Origin: Sphaerosporella brunnea
Lineage: Eukaryota > Ascomycota > Pezizomycetes > Pezizales > Pyronemataceae
Direction of reading: 5' to 3'
Length of the DNA stretch: 64,000 bases
Assembly: GCA_008704415.1 (NCBI GenBank)
Contig: VXIS01000174.1
Span: forward strand, 33,670 to 97,669
Of this stretch, positions 33,953-48,325 are shown in pieces (position 1 is the first letter of the stretch; the number at the start of each line of letters is the position of its first letter). Made by a program: the position numbers and the translations under genes. The notes under the pieces are model-generated. The model was given only the letters and a program-made list of their open reading frames with translations, had not been told where the DNA came from and did no database searches.

Positions 33953-36900
33953 CTACAAAAATTCCCCATCCTGTTTGGCCTTCCCCTGCAAGATTTCCTC
34001 TTGTGTGGCCTCCTCTACCACCTTGTGTTCCTCCATTTCCCTCTCTTGCCCTACAATATGTACACCTTCCGACTCCAACTCGGTATCTACAATCTCCTTG
34101 CCGATCACCGGTACCTGCTGCTCCGTTGCCTCGCCAAGGTTGATGGGGATAAAATGCTTGGGCAGCTTGACACGATGGAACTTCTCTCGGAGCGTGTTCA
34201 CAACGTACTTCCAGTCCAAGTGCTTTGTTAAGCTCTTTTTAGGATTGCATCCAATGCAATGCTTCGAATCTAGCTGCATATCCAGCGGATCGCTGCTATG
34301 GCAGCCAGGCGAGATCGCAATCCTAATAGAGTAAGCGCTCCTATTCGGATCACCTTCGCTCTCGCCAGGCTCCAACTTAGATTCGGATTCGTATAGCTCG
34401 AAAGAAATCTGCGTCAGATAGTCGAGTTCGGGAATTGCATTCCGTTCCATTTTGACCGGAATTCCGCCTTCGATGATGCAATTGAGGAGAGTGTAGATGT
34501 GCGACTCCTTGGTGAAATAAATGAAAGACTTTGCGTGTTCGGCGGCCTGCACGGCCTCCAAATCCTTGACGATCTGCTTTAGCAAGGGAAGGCTAGTGAG
34601 AAGGCCGATTTCGAGCTTTTCTTCGTTTGTGATACCATATTCTTGCGGCGATACGAAACTGCATGCGTTTGTAAGTATGATGAGTTTCTGGCGGACATAA
34701 CTGACTTACTCGAAGAGCACCTTGGCGTATCGATACAGCTCTCGCAGCTTCACGAGACGAGCATCGGCCTTCGCTTTGGTCTTACCCGTCGAAATGTGAT
34801 ACTTACGACTGGCATCCTCGCCAAAAGGTTGCCTAGGGCCTTCAATGGCATAGATGCTTCTCCTTCTCAGTCCCAAGCGGTCAAGTTTGCTGACACCTTC
34901 CTTAGCAGTATCCTTATCGTAATCGGGAGGAGGACCGTTCGCCAAAGCTCGCTTGCTGTCAGTCAAACTGTTGCTTTCTTCCGAATCGTCGATTGCAGGT
35001 CCATCTTTTTCCAAACACTCTCTAGGCAGCATAGAGGTGGGTGGCATGAAAATATTCTCCAAAAACGCGCGATTGTGAAGTGCGTCGTACTTCATGGTAT
35101 CATAAAGCTCGGAGATTTTTCCTGGATCGACCTTTTCGGAATCGCAGAACTCAACGAAAAGCTTCTCCCATCGCTCACGGAACAGGGCGGGGTCCTCGCC
35201 ACAACACCACCGACTTTGAATACCGTCAAGTGAAGTAGGATCTCGCTCCTTGATTGAGCTACTTGACGAGCTGCTTGGGGAGTATCCGAAGGACTGAGCC
35301 GCGAATCGTGTATAGTTGTGGTTCATAACAGAACGATGGAAGTTCATAAGCTCGATGACTTTTCCCATCACAATGGAAGGTTCAGGCATGTCCTTGGGCC
35401 ATGCAAACTGTGGCGGCGCCTTGGATCCTTCACGAAGAAGAGACTTAAGCTTCTTCTTGACCTGTATTTCGAATGAGAAGACGATCACTCTACGCAGGAC
35501 CTACACCCAACGTACCTTGTCCATTTCATCTTTCGCCGCATTGGAATCATCCAAAAGGTCCTTTCGAATCGCCACAAAATCATCCGAAACTTTTCTATCG
35601 AGGAAGGAGGCAGTCCATATTTGTGCTAGAACAGGCAGACATCATCAGTATGGGACAATAATTCCAGGGAAAAAAAACAAAAAAAAAAAAAAAAAAAAAA
35701 AAAAACGGGCGAATGCAGCAACAAAGATTCAAGTGAAGCAAGGTATTCTCACCGCTTGTACTGACTCGTCTTTCCGAACTAGTAAAGATGGATACGTCCT
35801 CGAGCGCATCTCTGTTCATGAGCAGTAGATCTTTGCGATATGATTCTCCTAGTTCTTGACTTTGATATCGGGCTGAATGAGTGGGTTCACCACCCCACTT
35901 GATGATAAGTTGCAACTTATCTAGTTCTGACATACCGCGGTTAGAAACAGTGGTGTGCGTCTGCGCCGAGACCTCTGAGCCTTGGGAAGTTTGTTCATCC
36001 TTTTTCTTCAGAAACATCGGCTTGATCTGAACCTTGGTACCCGCAAATCCCATCTTCTTATCTAAGGCGTTTTTCAGCTGTGCCAATTTATCCATGTCCT
36101 CTGACTTCAGCTGAATGGCTTGTTTGGTGGCCGCAATGACATCCTGCAAGCCGTCCTCAATAAGAATGACTTCTTCTTTGTGGCCTTTTAAGAGGTCGAT
36201 GAAGGGTTGAGAATGAAACGTGAACTTGAACTTCTGTTTTGGGGTCCTGTCTGCATGTCTCAGAACAGCCACCATTCCTTTCAACTTCCAACTATGCTGT
36301 GGGGCTGCCGGCGGCTGCTTTGCCTCCCCACTATCCAGTGGGGCGGGAACAGGTGGCGGCGATGTTACTGGCGTAGAACCCAGGCCGGATGTGGATATGG
36401 GGCTAGAGAGATTCTGCGGTGATCCTGGCTGGCTTTGCTGGTGATGACTGGATAACCTTGAAGCGGATGGGGACCGTGAAAGAAGGGTTTGAAGCGTCGA
36501 TCGGTGCCCACTAGGGTTCCGGTGTTTGCTGGGTTTCCGAATGGGTGACGCCTCCTTTCCTCTGGCTAGAGCTGCTGCCAAAGCACCCTGCTCTTTTAGA
36601 CTTTCCCGCGTCTGTCTTTCCTGTATGTGCGTAATGAACATGTTTCGTAAGATTTCCGCGCAGGCATCGTAGTAAGGATTATTGTCCTTTACGAAGCTCC
36701 ACCCGTTCACGTCTATCACGTAACTTTTCCCATGTGTCCTCAACAGATCAAAGCCACAGACGGTCTGACCAAATGCTTCACAGATCCGAGAAGCCATTCC
36801 AGTCTCCTCCTTTCCAAGTTTAGTCACGAACCGTATTTCCTTTCCATGCTGATTGCGCCGAACCAGACCGTCCACAACTGGTGACTTTCGAGTTTCGGCG

Positions 36901-38906
36901 TGGCAATAGCCAGGTCCTACAGTGTAGGCTTTGACATCCTCGGAATTATCGACATCCATGAACTGCTCATAGATGTAAGAACCTTTCATCCTTGGCTGGA
37001 ACAGGTTTGGGTCGTATTCCGAAGACTTGTTGCCAACTTTGCGAAAGAGTCTTCGGCCACCTTTACCTCCAGCAAAATATATGTTGATGTTATGGTCCTC
37101 TCCACTGGTTGGTTTCTCCACAAAAGGCTTCTTCAAAGCCTTGGAATCTACAATCAGCGTCTCTCCGTCCTCGCTGAGTTCGACTTTTTGTGGCACTTTC
37201 CATTCGCCTTGAGGCGGCACCTTCACACCAGTGCGGTTTTCCAGATGTTGCGCCAGCTCAGGTGTCAAAAAGGGACCACCATCGCGGGATACAACGATGC
37301 GCTTTGGCGTAGGTACGTTTATGTGGTCCAAAATGCGAAGGACCAACCGCCGGTCCCACAAAATCTTTTGCATTTGGAGGTCATTGATGCAGTATGGCTT
37401 GCGCAGCCGGACGTAAGATATTGCTTTGTCGAGAGGAAACCCAGTCGAAAAGAAGGATATCAGGAAATCACTAGATGCACGTGGGGGCCAAAACGTCAGC
37501 CTATTCGTCGGAGGAAACAGTCCAGCCTAAATAATTCGATGCTAGCCAGAATTGAAAACATTACAAAGAAAACATTACAAATGATGAGAGGTACTTAAGC
37601 AAGTACTTATGTAGGCAAGGACACAAATCAAAACGATGCAGTTTTTCCTCTAGGTGTATGCAAACGTTTTCCTATGAATGGATAGCCCAAGCTCTGGCTT
37701 GAACCGCTTCAATATTGTACAGTACATGATGAGGCTTGGGACGGAAAGATTGAATGCAGGATGGATGATATCTTTAAGGGCGAGGGGGAATAGAAGCAAC
37801 GAGAAACAACGAAGAAAAACAAGATGAAGGAACTCACCAGGTAGGCCAGTTTTCGACCGCTGGGACGTGGGGGACGCGTGGGAGTTAGCGAGTCAAAGCA
37901 CGAAATATAAACAGCAGGAGCCCATCCTTGCAAACAGGCCGAAGCTGTGAAATCCCGCGGTTCACACAACTTCACAGACAGCCGTCGGGGACCACGAACC
38001 TTCATCCAGTATAACTTTGTCACCAAAAATCACAGTTTCAAATTCGCCGTTTTCGATCAAACGATTCAAAATTGTCCGGCATGGTTTGCTCCGCGCCTTT
38101 GCATCCAAGGCACATACTCCTATTCGTCCTATGACCTTTGACTTTCGCTCACGCTCTTTCTCCTGGGCCTCAAAGCTAGCCGTGATCGCGGAAGACGTCG
38201 ACGAACGTTTGGTACTGAGACTAAGGCCGCCAATACTTGGAGAACTCGAGAGTGTCTTCGCCAGTTGGGGCCCATCGTTTCGCGCCATAGTTGATCGTGA
38301 TCTGTTCGTTTGCGACGTGGGCGGCACTGCTACCGCTGGCGGCGTTGATGCTGGTGCCTGGACTTGAACCCCCATCCCTTCATGCGTCGATGTACGTGCA
38401 GTCGTTGGATTCGATACGACGTTCACCGGCGACGTTGCGACCGTGGCCGTGGCGAGCGTAGTGATGGACGAGCTACGCTTTCGGTCATGGCCGTTCTGCA
38501 GTTCAGAGCTCAGGCTTTCGGTCCCCGGAGACGAACCAAGTACGGAAGCGGATTCTTGAGTTGAGAGGTTCACCATGGAAGAGCTCCGTGACTGCGCCGG
38601 GGATATCGATGCAGCTGTGTTTCCTTCCAGTGACGCTATCGATAGCCGATTTCCAGGAACACCAGAGACTTCGCTGGATGGAGGGGGCATGATCGCAGCT
38701 CCGTCGATAATAGCTTTCTGAACAGCTGCATCCGCAGCCGGCGTCGATATCATTGCAGAAGCTGTCGAGGTTCCGATCGTCGCCGCACCTGTGGCCAGAG
38801 ATATGGATTTGTGTTCGGGAGAGGGCAACAAAATTTTGGGAACGCTGCTGGGTAGAGAGTCTCTTCGGGGCCTGTCCGCAATAATGGGAACAGGTAGTGA
38901 TGCCAT
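33953..38906 (-). CDS. VIP1: Inositol hexakisphosphate / diphosphoinositol-pentakisphosphate kinase (PPIP5K)
   Basis: Makes 1-position inositol pyrophosphates (IP7, IP8) and has a histidine-acid-phosphatase-like half. Exons 38906-38000, 37859-37838 (22 nt), 37470-35753, 35625-35516, 35461-34710, 34658-33953 give 1404 aa. The first 250 residues are Ser/Thr/Ala-rich and disordered. Kinase domain: [43 protein letters not shown], then the microexon block [42 protein letters not shown]-grasp blocks [15 protein letters not shown] and [25 protein letters not shown]. Phosphatase-like domain: [16 protein letters not shown] at about 714, later [15 protein letters not shown] and [10 protein letters not shown]. 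Intron 3 carries a T25+ run on the sense strand. All exon joins keep frame and family continuity. Confidence 0.95.
37838..37859 (-). other. VIP1: 22-nt VIP1 microexon
   Basis: Encodes the VENWPTC block that all PPIP5Ks have between VILDE and DFLISF. It is bounded by CCCAG upstream and GTGAGT downstream. Joining GAAG|CG...TG|TGAT restores frame on both sides. Confidence 0.9.
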
Positions 38907-39752
38907 TGAGTACCAGGCACTTAGTTAACAGCCGGCGATTTTTTTTAATTTTTTTTTGTTCCTTTGTCGGGTAGCTGCTGGGGCGGGCGACGGAGGTGCT
39001 AGAACGTTGGCTTGGTTGAGTAGGTTGTGGCGTCGTGAAATTCTCCGGACAAAAAGCGGCAAGGCGGCGTGTTGGCTTGTGATAGAACTGATGAAGGGCT
39101 AAGCAATGTGGCGATTGCGACACGCGGTCCAATATTATAGAGTGCTTGGAACGGAGTGTTGTCTATTGCTGCAAACCACGGCTTGCGAACAGATGGTGAA
39201 CGTGGTCGGGCATGTGTAGGTTGGATGGGGTGCGATTGGTGCCATAACAAATGGTGATATCCCAAGAACTGCCGTTGTAATCTGGAAGCTTTGCTCACCG
39301 AAATACCGTAGCACTCTTCTGTTAGCAGGAGTAGGTATCACACTGTGGTCTGTGGGTACTTGGTCGATAGACAGGCTGCATTTGCCTATCCTGGTTTCTC
39401 GGATGCTCCCCAATCAGATCAGCTTGATCCAGGTACTTGGTAACGACGTACGAGAGACTATCTATTCCACCCAGTAACAGGGGAAACCGCTTTTTGCATT
39501 TTTATTTTCTCCGTTACGCAAGGGAGATTGCACCGAACGTGCAAAAATAACGTCTCTTACTCTTCTACATGCATACTCGGGTACAGCCAAAATTCGGGCA
39601 CGCTTCCTAAAACGGTAGTCAGTTCGAGTGGCAAAGCACACGTTCTAGGCGGATTAGGGGAATCTGAGTGCTCTTTGATGATTAAAACACGTGAGGGACA
39701 AATGTCGGGCACCTTGTTTTCTATCTACTCTGATGATATGTTTCTTTTTACT

Positions 39753-39970
39753 CTAATATGGTATTGCATTGTCTCCAGCATTAATAACGTTTTGCAAGCG
39801 TCCATGCATGATTCTTATTACACTATTGAGACGTTCTTTGGTGATTGCATTGTATACTGTTGTAACACAAATTTGCAAATCCTCTACACTCTGCCAAATA
39901 TTTCTCCTAGCTCAGTTTCAATATCCGTCAACAAATTTTCAATTGGGTTCAAGTCAGGAGATTGTGCTGG
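39753..39970 (-). pseudogene. Tc1/mariner transposase C-terminal relic
   Basis: Read on the minus strand: the hallmark PAQSPDLNPIENL box opens a frame (to ELGEIFG). After a frameshift it continues EDLQICVTTVYNAITKERLNSVIRIMHGRLQNVIN and ends at a stop right after a PY-like end (NAIPY), as in Tc1-type transposases. Only about the last 70 residues survive. Just beyond the stop, AGGGACAAATGTCGGGCACC (39693-39716 area, plus strand) resembles a Tc1-type terminal repeat. Confidence 0.8.
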
Positions 39971-40047
39971 TCACTAAGTAACATCTATCAGGTTGAAAAC
40001 CTGATAATCCTGAACCTGTCCCTTATGCACCTGTGCTCCTATCTCCA

Positions 40048-40425
40048 ATAACCTTGGTTTACGATGCCGGATACACTCTGAACTGGCTATTCACATCCCG
40101 CGTAGAAGATATCGCCGAGTTGTAGTGTCCCATAAATCTCACCCCTGCCGGATCTGCAATCCTACAACTCTGCAATGTCCTTGATACCGGTCGCCGCCAC
40201 ACCGTCTACATGGATCACGCCTTTTCTACTGTCCCTTTGCTTCGCCTGCTGTGACGACGTAGTGTCGGTGACTGCCGTACGGCGCGCATCGACTCAACAG
40301 CGTTTCTAGACGAGCTCAAGTCTGATATCAAGTCAGGATGGAATGCGCTGGATGGGCTGGCCATCTGTCAGACGAAGACAACAACCTTGTGCGCCTCTTC
40401 ACCATGGAATGAGGTTACTTTGAGT
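40048..40425 (+). pseudogene. piggyBac-type transposase relic
   Basis: One frame reads YDAGYTLNWLFTSRVEDIAEL, stop, LTPAGSAILQLCNVL, HTVYMDHAFSTVPLLRLL, stop, RRSVGDCRTARIDSTAFLDELKSDI. It then frameshifts to EDNNLVRLFTME. This matches the DDE core of piggyBac transposases (VYMDNFFTSVPLF...LRxRGIGxxGTxR, WxDNxxVxLxST). The two stops are CGA>TGA and CAG>TAG type, that is, C-to-T changes. No terminal repeats located. Confidence 0.75.
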
Positions 40426-40538
40426 CTACGCTGCAAGCCACGAACACGGTCAACATACCGTTTGAAATTGTAAAGCAGTACCTACTGTAATTAGCCTTTG
40501 GGTGACTGAACCCCAAAAGCGATTTAGTGATGGACCGT

Positions 40539-41090
40539 GACAAAAGTCGTGGGGCTGCACCCACACCAAAATGCCGCTTAACAGGCCGCCAAAAAGCCCA
40601 CAAAGTTTGGTGACAATCATGCTTGAATTTTTTACTGGAGCACCGCACAAATGCCAAATTTTGAGTACTCGAGCAGAATTTTTTTTTGACCAAGTGGTGA
40701 GCGAGGGGTGCTTACGGTTTCGCAAGCCATTGGCTCAGAACAGCCTTTTTGCAGGGGACACGAGATCCAACCAATGCTACCACCTTCTACAAATTCTCTC
40801 TCAACAACCTACAGGATTCAAGGCTTAAACTTTTTTCTGTTTGCTGTTAAAGGCGCATGCTGATTTGCCTGCTGTAAATTTCTCGCAATTATCCGAAAGC
40901 GTTGACATATATTCTGTTGTGGACTGTAACCGGCCATTTTGGAGTGTGTGCTGTCAACTCGTCCGTATGTACTAGTACCCAAAACCCACCGCGTTTAGGT
41001 GTCCCCAACCATACTGTGTAGAGTACAGTCAATAAACAAACAAAACGCTCTCCAAGCTTGATGTGCGAGGTTGTGGACAAAAGTCGTGGG
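40539..41090 (+). repeat. Repeated 15-mer GACAAAAGTCGTGGG
   Basis: Perfect copies at 40539-40553 and 41076-41090, same orientation, with looser similarity extending to CT-C-CC downstream. The motif resembles ends of Tc1-type elements (ACAAAAGT...). Possibly two solo element ends. Confidence 0.6.
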
Positions 41091-41391
41091 ACTCCTCCTG
41101 GCTTCCGGCTTCTGGAAGGGCCGTGTCGCGACGTGGTCATCCACGCTGATCACTCGATCAGTGCCGGGGTACTTAGTTTGCATGTCGTGACCCACCGTTT
41201 CGAGCCAACCGTGCGCAATAATGCGACACCGCTAAGAAAACGATGACGTGCGCCAGATGTAAGTATACGCGGCCGTATTGCACAGAACGTGCTGCGGTTA
41301 TTTTGGCTCGGCGTTGCCGATTGCGAGCATGTAAGCAAGAAAGTACCTAATCAGCTCTCTAGATTTCTCGCGATATCTTCAGCTACTCGTC

Positions 41392-41450
41392 GCTGCTGCT
41401 GCTGCTGCTGCTGCTGTTGTTGTTGTTGTTGTTGTTGCGGTTGTTGTTGT
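41392..41450 (+). repeat. CTG/TTG trinucleotide microsatellite
   Basis: About eight CTG then seven TTG units with one GCGG interruption, immediately upstream of the anoctamin start. An in-frame upstream extension would encode poly-Leu or poly-Cys, so the ATG at 41510 after the repeat is preferred. Confidence 0.9.
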
Positions 41451-41509
41451 GCGTATTGGACGGAATTGCACGCCCAGGAAAGCCGTTGGCTCGGAGTGAA
41501 GGAATCAAG

Positions 41510-44119
41510 ATGGCACAAACCGCAGCAGCAGCTGAATCAGGTTTTGATTCTGCCTCCACTTCTGCCGATAAGTCGAGCCCTCAGCCGTCGATATTCCAGC
41601 TTCCCCATCGACTCTGGAATACCATCATCATGGACTTGCAACCCTCATCGAAAAACAGCGCGTTCGCTTCCAGCATGGGAGTTGACTACATTGTCAACTT
41701 CAACTTCAGTTCCGCCAACGGTAAGTGTGCCTGGCAACCCCCCCCCCCCCGCGACTCCCAGACCCCCTCCGTGCTCCATGATCTCCATGCAGCAGCACCA
41801 GCAGCACCAGCAGCACCAGCAGCACCAGCAGCAGCACAGCCTTCTTACCGATCCATCCCTTGGCTAATCGAACCCATCTTGAACAGACAAAGCCGAAGCT
41901 GCAACCCAGTTCGAAAACCTAATTGCTGCCCTCGATAATGTCGGGATGCGCACTACTGTCCGACCCGGCACCGAGGGAAAACTTCTGGTGTTCGTGAGAT
42001 TCCGATCGACGCAGAAGTTGATCGGTGAAGTTTACAGATCTCGGTGTGTTCCTGCAACGTGTTCACTCTCCGAATGCCGCCGGCTGACCAAAAAAACGCC
42101 GCATAGCGTCAAAGATTGGCTTCATGGAATCCGACCCGCTGCCCCTGACCAAGAGACCCAACGTTCGTTAGATAAAGAGCCGTTGACAGGCGCCGAGCGA
42201 TTGAGAGTCGTGCACTCCATCCTAACACATCCGGAAAGCGAAGGCGGTGCAGGAATTACACCCGGCAAAGGCCAGTGGACGCTCGTGGAGGGCATTTTCC
42301 CCTTGCACGACCATGAATTCAACAAAGAATGGATGAAACGATGGTCTACTACTTGGGCTGTGAGCAATGAAGAGCTGGGCAACATACGGGACATGTTCGG
42401 CGAGAAGGTTTCAAATCATGCTACTCGTTCGACCGCCAGGGCTCTTCGCTAACACGATTGCTAGGTGGCATTTTACTTCGCATTCTTGGAATCGTACTTC
42501 TCGTTCCTGGTGATTGCGGCTTGCTTCGGCGTTGCGTCGTATTTCCTATTACCTCAGTACTCCCTCATCTTTGCCGTGGTCAACTGCCTCTGGTCTGTTG
42601 TCTTCGTCGAACAATGGAAGCGCCAGGAAGTTGACCTTGCTGTGCGCTGGAATGTTCGCAGCGTTTCTCAGTTCCAGAGCAAGCGTGCTCAGTTTCAACC
42701 TGAAACTGAGACGAAAGACCCGGTGACTGGAGAAATAGTCAAAGTTTTCCCAGCCTGGAAGAGACTGACTAGGCAGTCCTTGCAAATACCATTTGCACTC
42801 GGTGCTGGCGTGATACTTTCTGCACTCTTTGCGGTGAATTTTGGAATCGAAGTGATGATATCCGAGGTTTACAATGGCCCTTTTAAGTCTGTGCTGGTAT
42901 GTATGAGAAATTGCCATTTTCGGCTGTGGACTCACGTTACGGCAGATGTTTACTCCCACTGTCATAGGAACCGTCACGGTTCCAATTCTCATCAACATAC
43001 TTTCTAACATCGCCACCAAACTGACTGAGTTCGAAAACTATGAGCACGACTCAGCCTATGAAGCTGCAATGGTCCAGAAAGTATTTGTGTTCAACTTTAT
43101 ATGCTCCTACGTTCCGCTGTTCTTGACGGCATTTGTCTACGTCCCATTCGCACATGTCATTGTGCCATACATCGATGTCCTTGGATTTTTGGTTCAGCCA
43201 GAGGGCGAGAAGATGGGCACGCAGGCGATGTTCCAGATCGACCCGGACAGGTTGCGCAAGCAAGTTATCTATTTTACCGTGACCGCTCAAGCGGTAAATC
43301 TGGCTATGGAAACCATCGTGCCTTACTTTAAGCGGAAAGCATTCAAGAAGGCAAAAGAAATTCAGGATAAGCGCAGCGGCAAGGAAATTGTCTATGTCAA
43401 TGACAGCCCCGACGAACGCGATTTCCTCGATCGGGTCCGGAATGAGGCGGAACTGGATGTCTACGATGTTAATGATGATCTTCGAGAGATGTGCATGCAG
43501 GTCAGTTATAGTCCAAACTGCCCAGACAAGTCGCCATTAATGACAGTTTGAGCAGTTCGGATATCTGTGTTTGTTCTCTCCGGTTTGGCCGCTTACAGCT
43601 GTCTCATTCCTCGTAAACAATTGGATTGAGCTTCGCAGCGATGCCGCTAAGATCTGTGTTGAGATGCGTCGACCCATCCCTCACAGAGCCGACTCCATCG
43701 GCCCATGGCTGGACAACATTGGCTTTCTCACCTGGTTGGGTTCAGTCACCTCGGCCGCACTCGTATACATGTTTTCGACCACGGCCACTGGCTCTCCCAA
43801 CGTACTCACCCTTACTGGTCTCCTCGGCTCAATAGTCTTTTCCGAACACATCTATTTCGTCGCCCAAGTGATGGTTCGGACCACTCTATCGAAGCTCGAC
43901 AGTCCCGGTTTGATTAAGGAACGGCAAGAAAGGTTCATAATCAGACGCCGTTACTTGCAGGAGAGCATGGGCGTGGATGAGGAAACGGAGGCACATAATC
44001 TTGGTGGCGCAGGAACGTTCGACGGTGGCAATGAGGAGTTCTGGGGGATACAGAAAAGCCCGAAGGAAGCCGTTGATGCCGGAAAAGAAATCATCAACAT
44101 CAGCAAGAAGGAGCAGTAG
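41510..44119 (+). CDS. IST2: Anoctamin/TMEM16 family protein (IST2-like)
   Basis: Fungal TMEM16 homologue; family members are lipid scramblases or ER-plasma membrane tethers. Exons 41510-41720, 41887-42043, 42107-42407, 42465-42896, 42946-43500, 43556-44119 give 739 aa. The N-terminal cytosolic domain includes VDYIVNFNF, TEGKLLVFVRF and VKDWLHGIRP. Then multiple membrane segments: VAFYFAFLESYFSFLVIAACFGVASYF, LIFAVVNCLWSVVFVEQWKR, LQIPFALGAGVILSALFAVNF, TPTVIGTVTVPILINILSNIATKLTEFENYEHDSAYE (anoctamin signature), VFNFICSYVPLFLTAFVYVPF and FGYLCLFSPVWPLTAVSFLVNNWIELRSDAAKI. Acidic residues that bind Ca in family members lie in the last block. Intron 1 carries C13 and a CAGCAGCAC minisatellite (41790-41838). 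Intron 2 is 63 nt and would read through. Confidence 0.93.
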
Positions 44120-44716
44120 GTGGTTAAAGGGTGGGTTTGTGTCCGTCGTGGAATGAGTTTATTCAAGATGATAGAGATATACTTTGGTTCTATTTCAGCA
44201 CCGCCTCCTAAGGTGATCTCGTCCTCCAGGCAGTCTGGTTTGCGAGATCACTTCCATGGTGCGCGTACATAAATTTCCTTGATTATTCTTAAAGATATCT
44301 CTAGTCTTAAACAAAGCGTCTATTCTTTCCCATGCTAAAATTGTAGGTATTCAGCTTCATAAACAGCGTAGGACCCTTTGCAAACCGGTCTCAGTCTTGT
44401 TCCACGTTGCTGATCAATAGGCGGCGGGATCAGAATCTGACACATGCATATTGGAAAATGAAATTATATCCAGTTTTTGGTGTCTCTGGACTTGAGGCTT
44501 GAGGTATATGCAGAGTTGGCATGGACGAAAAAAAAAAAAAAAAATATGTAAACACAACTCAGCGCAACTACTTGTCAAAAGTAATCGTGGGTCTTCAAAT
44601 ATGGTCGGCTGTGACCAGTGACAAACAATTCTCGCAGATATTATCCCCAGTGGTAGGTAGACAAACACGTCGAAAGCAACATACCACACCAACAGCCTTG
44701 CAACTGACAGGACCGA
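44120..44716. other. Convergent 3' region anoctamin/RPT6
   Basis: No supported gene; an A17 run lies at about 44528-44544. Confidence 0.6.
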
Positions 44717-46294
<1,578 letters not shown>

Positions 46295-46402
46295 CGTTAC
46301 AGATACCTCGAAGGCTGTAGCAGGGTCTTGGCGGAGTGTTTTTATGAGATTGGACGATCGCTGGGGATGAAGGCAAAGGCGTGCGGCGATGGGGTTTGAT
46401 GG

Positions 46403-46440
46403 GGTGGTGGTGGTGGTGGTGGTGGTGGTGGTGGTGGTGG
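46403..46440 (+). repeat. GGT microsatellite
   Basis: About twelve GGT units just upstream of RPT6 (CCA on its sense strand), in its 5' region. Confidence 0.9.
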
Positions 46441-48325
46441 ATAACTTCTGAGTGCTTGGTTCACACGCGTTGGTGGTGCTTTAGGCTTGGCTGTTTGGTG
46501 ACCTCACAACCTCATTCTTCACCAACCGCCAAACCACCAGGATGAACCACGCCCATCGTCAGGACGACTTCCATCGTCGCGCATCGCCATGCTGCAGCAC
46601 TATTTACACGTTACCTCCAGACAAATATTTTACTCCCACGATTTCTACGTCTTGCTGAAGGTCGATTTGTGCTTGGTGGCGGAGAATGCGCCTGCGACAA
46701 GGAAGGTGCCTCCTCCCAACCACTGCATGTTTGTATGTACATGCTGTTGCCAGGACATCCCAAAACTACGCAATTCGATGAGTAAACCCCTTTTAAAAGC
46801 ACAGTGTGTGATACTCAATCGAGCCATCCCTTCCATTCTGGGAACGTCAGTAGTATCGTCGTCGTCGTCGTTGTTGGCCGCGACTGCTGACCAGACGAAG
46901 CCGATGCACACATGCAGCTGCAGTCGATTGAAAACCTCAAGCCACGCAACGAAACAGGCCGGATGTAGAGTATTGACCTCGAAACAAGAGCAAGGAGCCG
47001 CTTTGAGTGAAAAAGCTGCGCCCAAGTGATGAAAACAAAGGCCGCTTTGGCTGGGGATGCTGCGGCATGCTGTTCTTTTTGACGCAGGCTTTCACTGGAA
47101 AAGTTGCCGGTCTCTTTTAAATACTTCAACGCATCGAAAGGCATGACGCTTGCATTGCCATATTTTATCCAAAGCCTCGCGCTGCTAGAGCTTCCTGTCT
47201 TCCCTCTTGATGTCTCGAGGTATTGATCGATCTCCAGCACCCTCGACCGCCCGTCTTGTGGGGGGACATGGAGCGGAGTGAGTACCATACGTATGGCGCG
47301 AGCAGTGATGGAATTCCCGTGGAAATGGTAGGCAATCGCCGGTCAAGAGAGGAGAGTTATTGAGGCCTGTTAACCTGTCACTGATGTTGCCGCCGCCGGC
47401 CATCCCCAATGTCACACTCACTCGCCAGTAAGGTATCGATCTACCCTAGCCGCAAGCGAGTCGTTAATTTTCTCCTCACTCTATTCCATGTAGGGCTTCA
47501 ACTTCATCACCAGCCCACTCAACACCTCAATTTATTCAGATCCACACAACAGATCAAAAAAAATGGGGTGGTTTGATGAAGTTGACTTTTGTGTTTTTCC
47601 CATGCAAAGAGCTTAATGTCGTTGAGTTGTTCGGTTCTCGCGATTTTTCTAAGTCCTGTCGCAATGCATGAATTTTGAAGCACTCCCACCACGGGCCGGC
47701 TGGAAAAACCTCCGATTGGAGGCCCAGATCCATCTGCCTCGAGGCTCACTCGTTGGCTGAGCTGAGCCTCGGGCTTTCTCGGACGGGGATCGCTCTATGC
47801 TTATCCTGATGGATGACGGCGTGCGTGACATCTCGGGTCCTGTTGCTGGAGCGATTTCTGCCGGGAAGACTCAGGATAAGATATATATGGAGCACGTAGA
47901 ATTATCATACCTACAAGCAGAAGTACCTTGGTATGTGTATAAAAGGACGGAGATTGACCCGTGGCGCTTGCTGGCGACCAACCTACCAGATGAAATTCCT
48001 ACGCAAGCTTGAAAAGGGAGGTACTTACCTCGTACCTGCAACAGGTATAGGTACCTCCTCGAGAAATTCACCTTTCATATTTTTGCCTCCATGCTTCCTG
48101 GTAAGTACTCTAGTACTTCTCAATCTGCTTCCGCTTCGCTGCGCGGCAACATCGCCTATGCATGTGGAGCAAAACACCCGAATCCGAAAGCTCGCCGACC
48201 CGCAGCTGCAGCACTCCCTCTATGCTTTACTACATGCTCCACCTGTGTAGCTGCCATAGTGTGCATGTTTCGAATAATAATAATACGAATCTTTTCCTCT
48301 CTGCCTCCTGGTCATCTCCTCCCTC

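Larger units (their letters stand above)
38907..41509. other. Transposon-relic region
   Basis: A 2.6-kb stretch without intact genes between VIP1 and the anoctamin gene. It holds Tc1/mariner and piggyBac fragments and a repeated 15-mer, each listed separately. The first ~600 bp are VIP1 promoter and leader. Confidence 0.7.

Noticed and set aside
38907..41509. RIP as explanation for the relics
   Set aside because: Only two C-to-T type stops noted; local base composition is not strongly AT-rich by eye. A RIP index would be needed.
46589..47288. Overlapping 146- and 157-codon ORFs on opposite strands
   Set aside because: No domain, low-complexity stretches, no splice extension and no family recognised.
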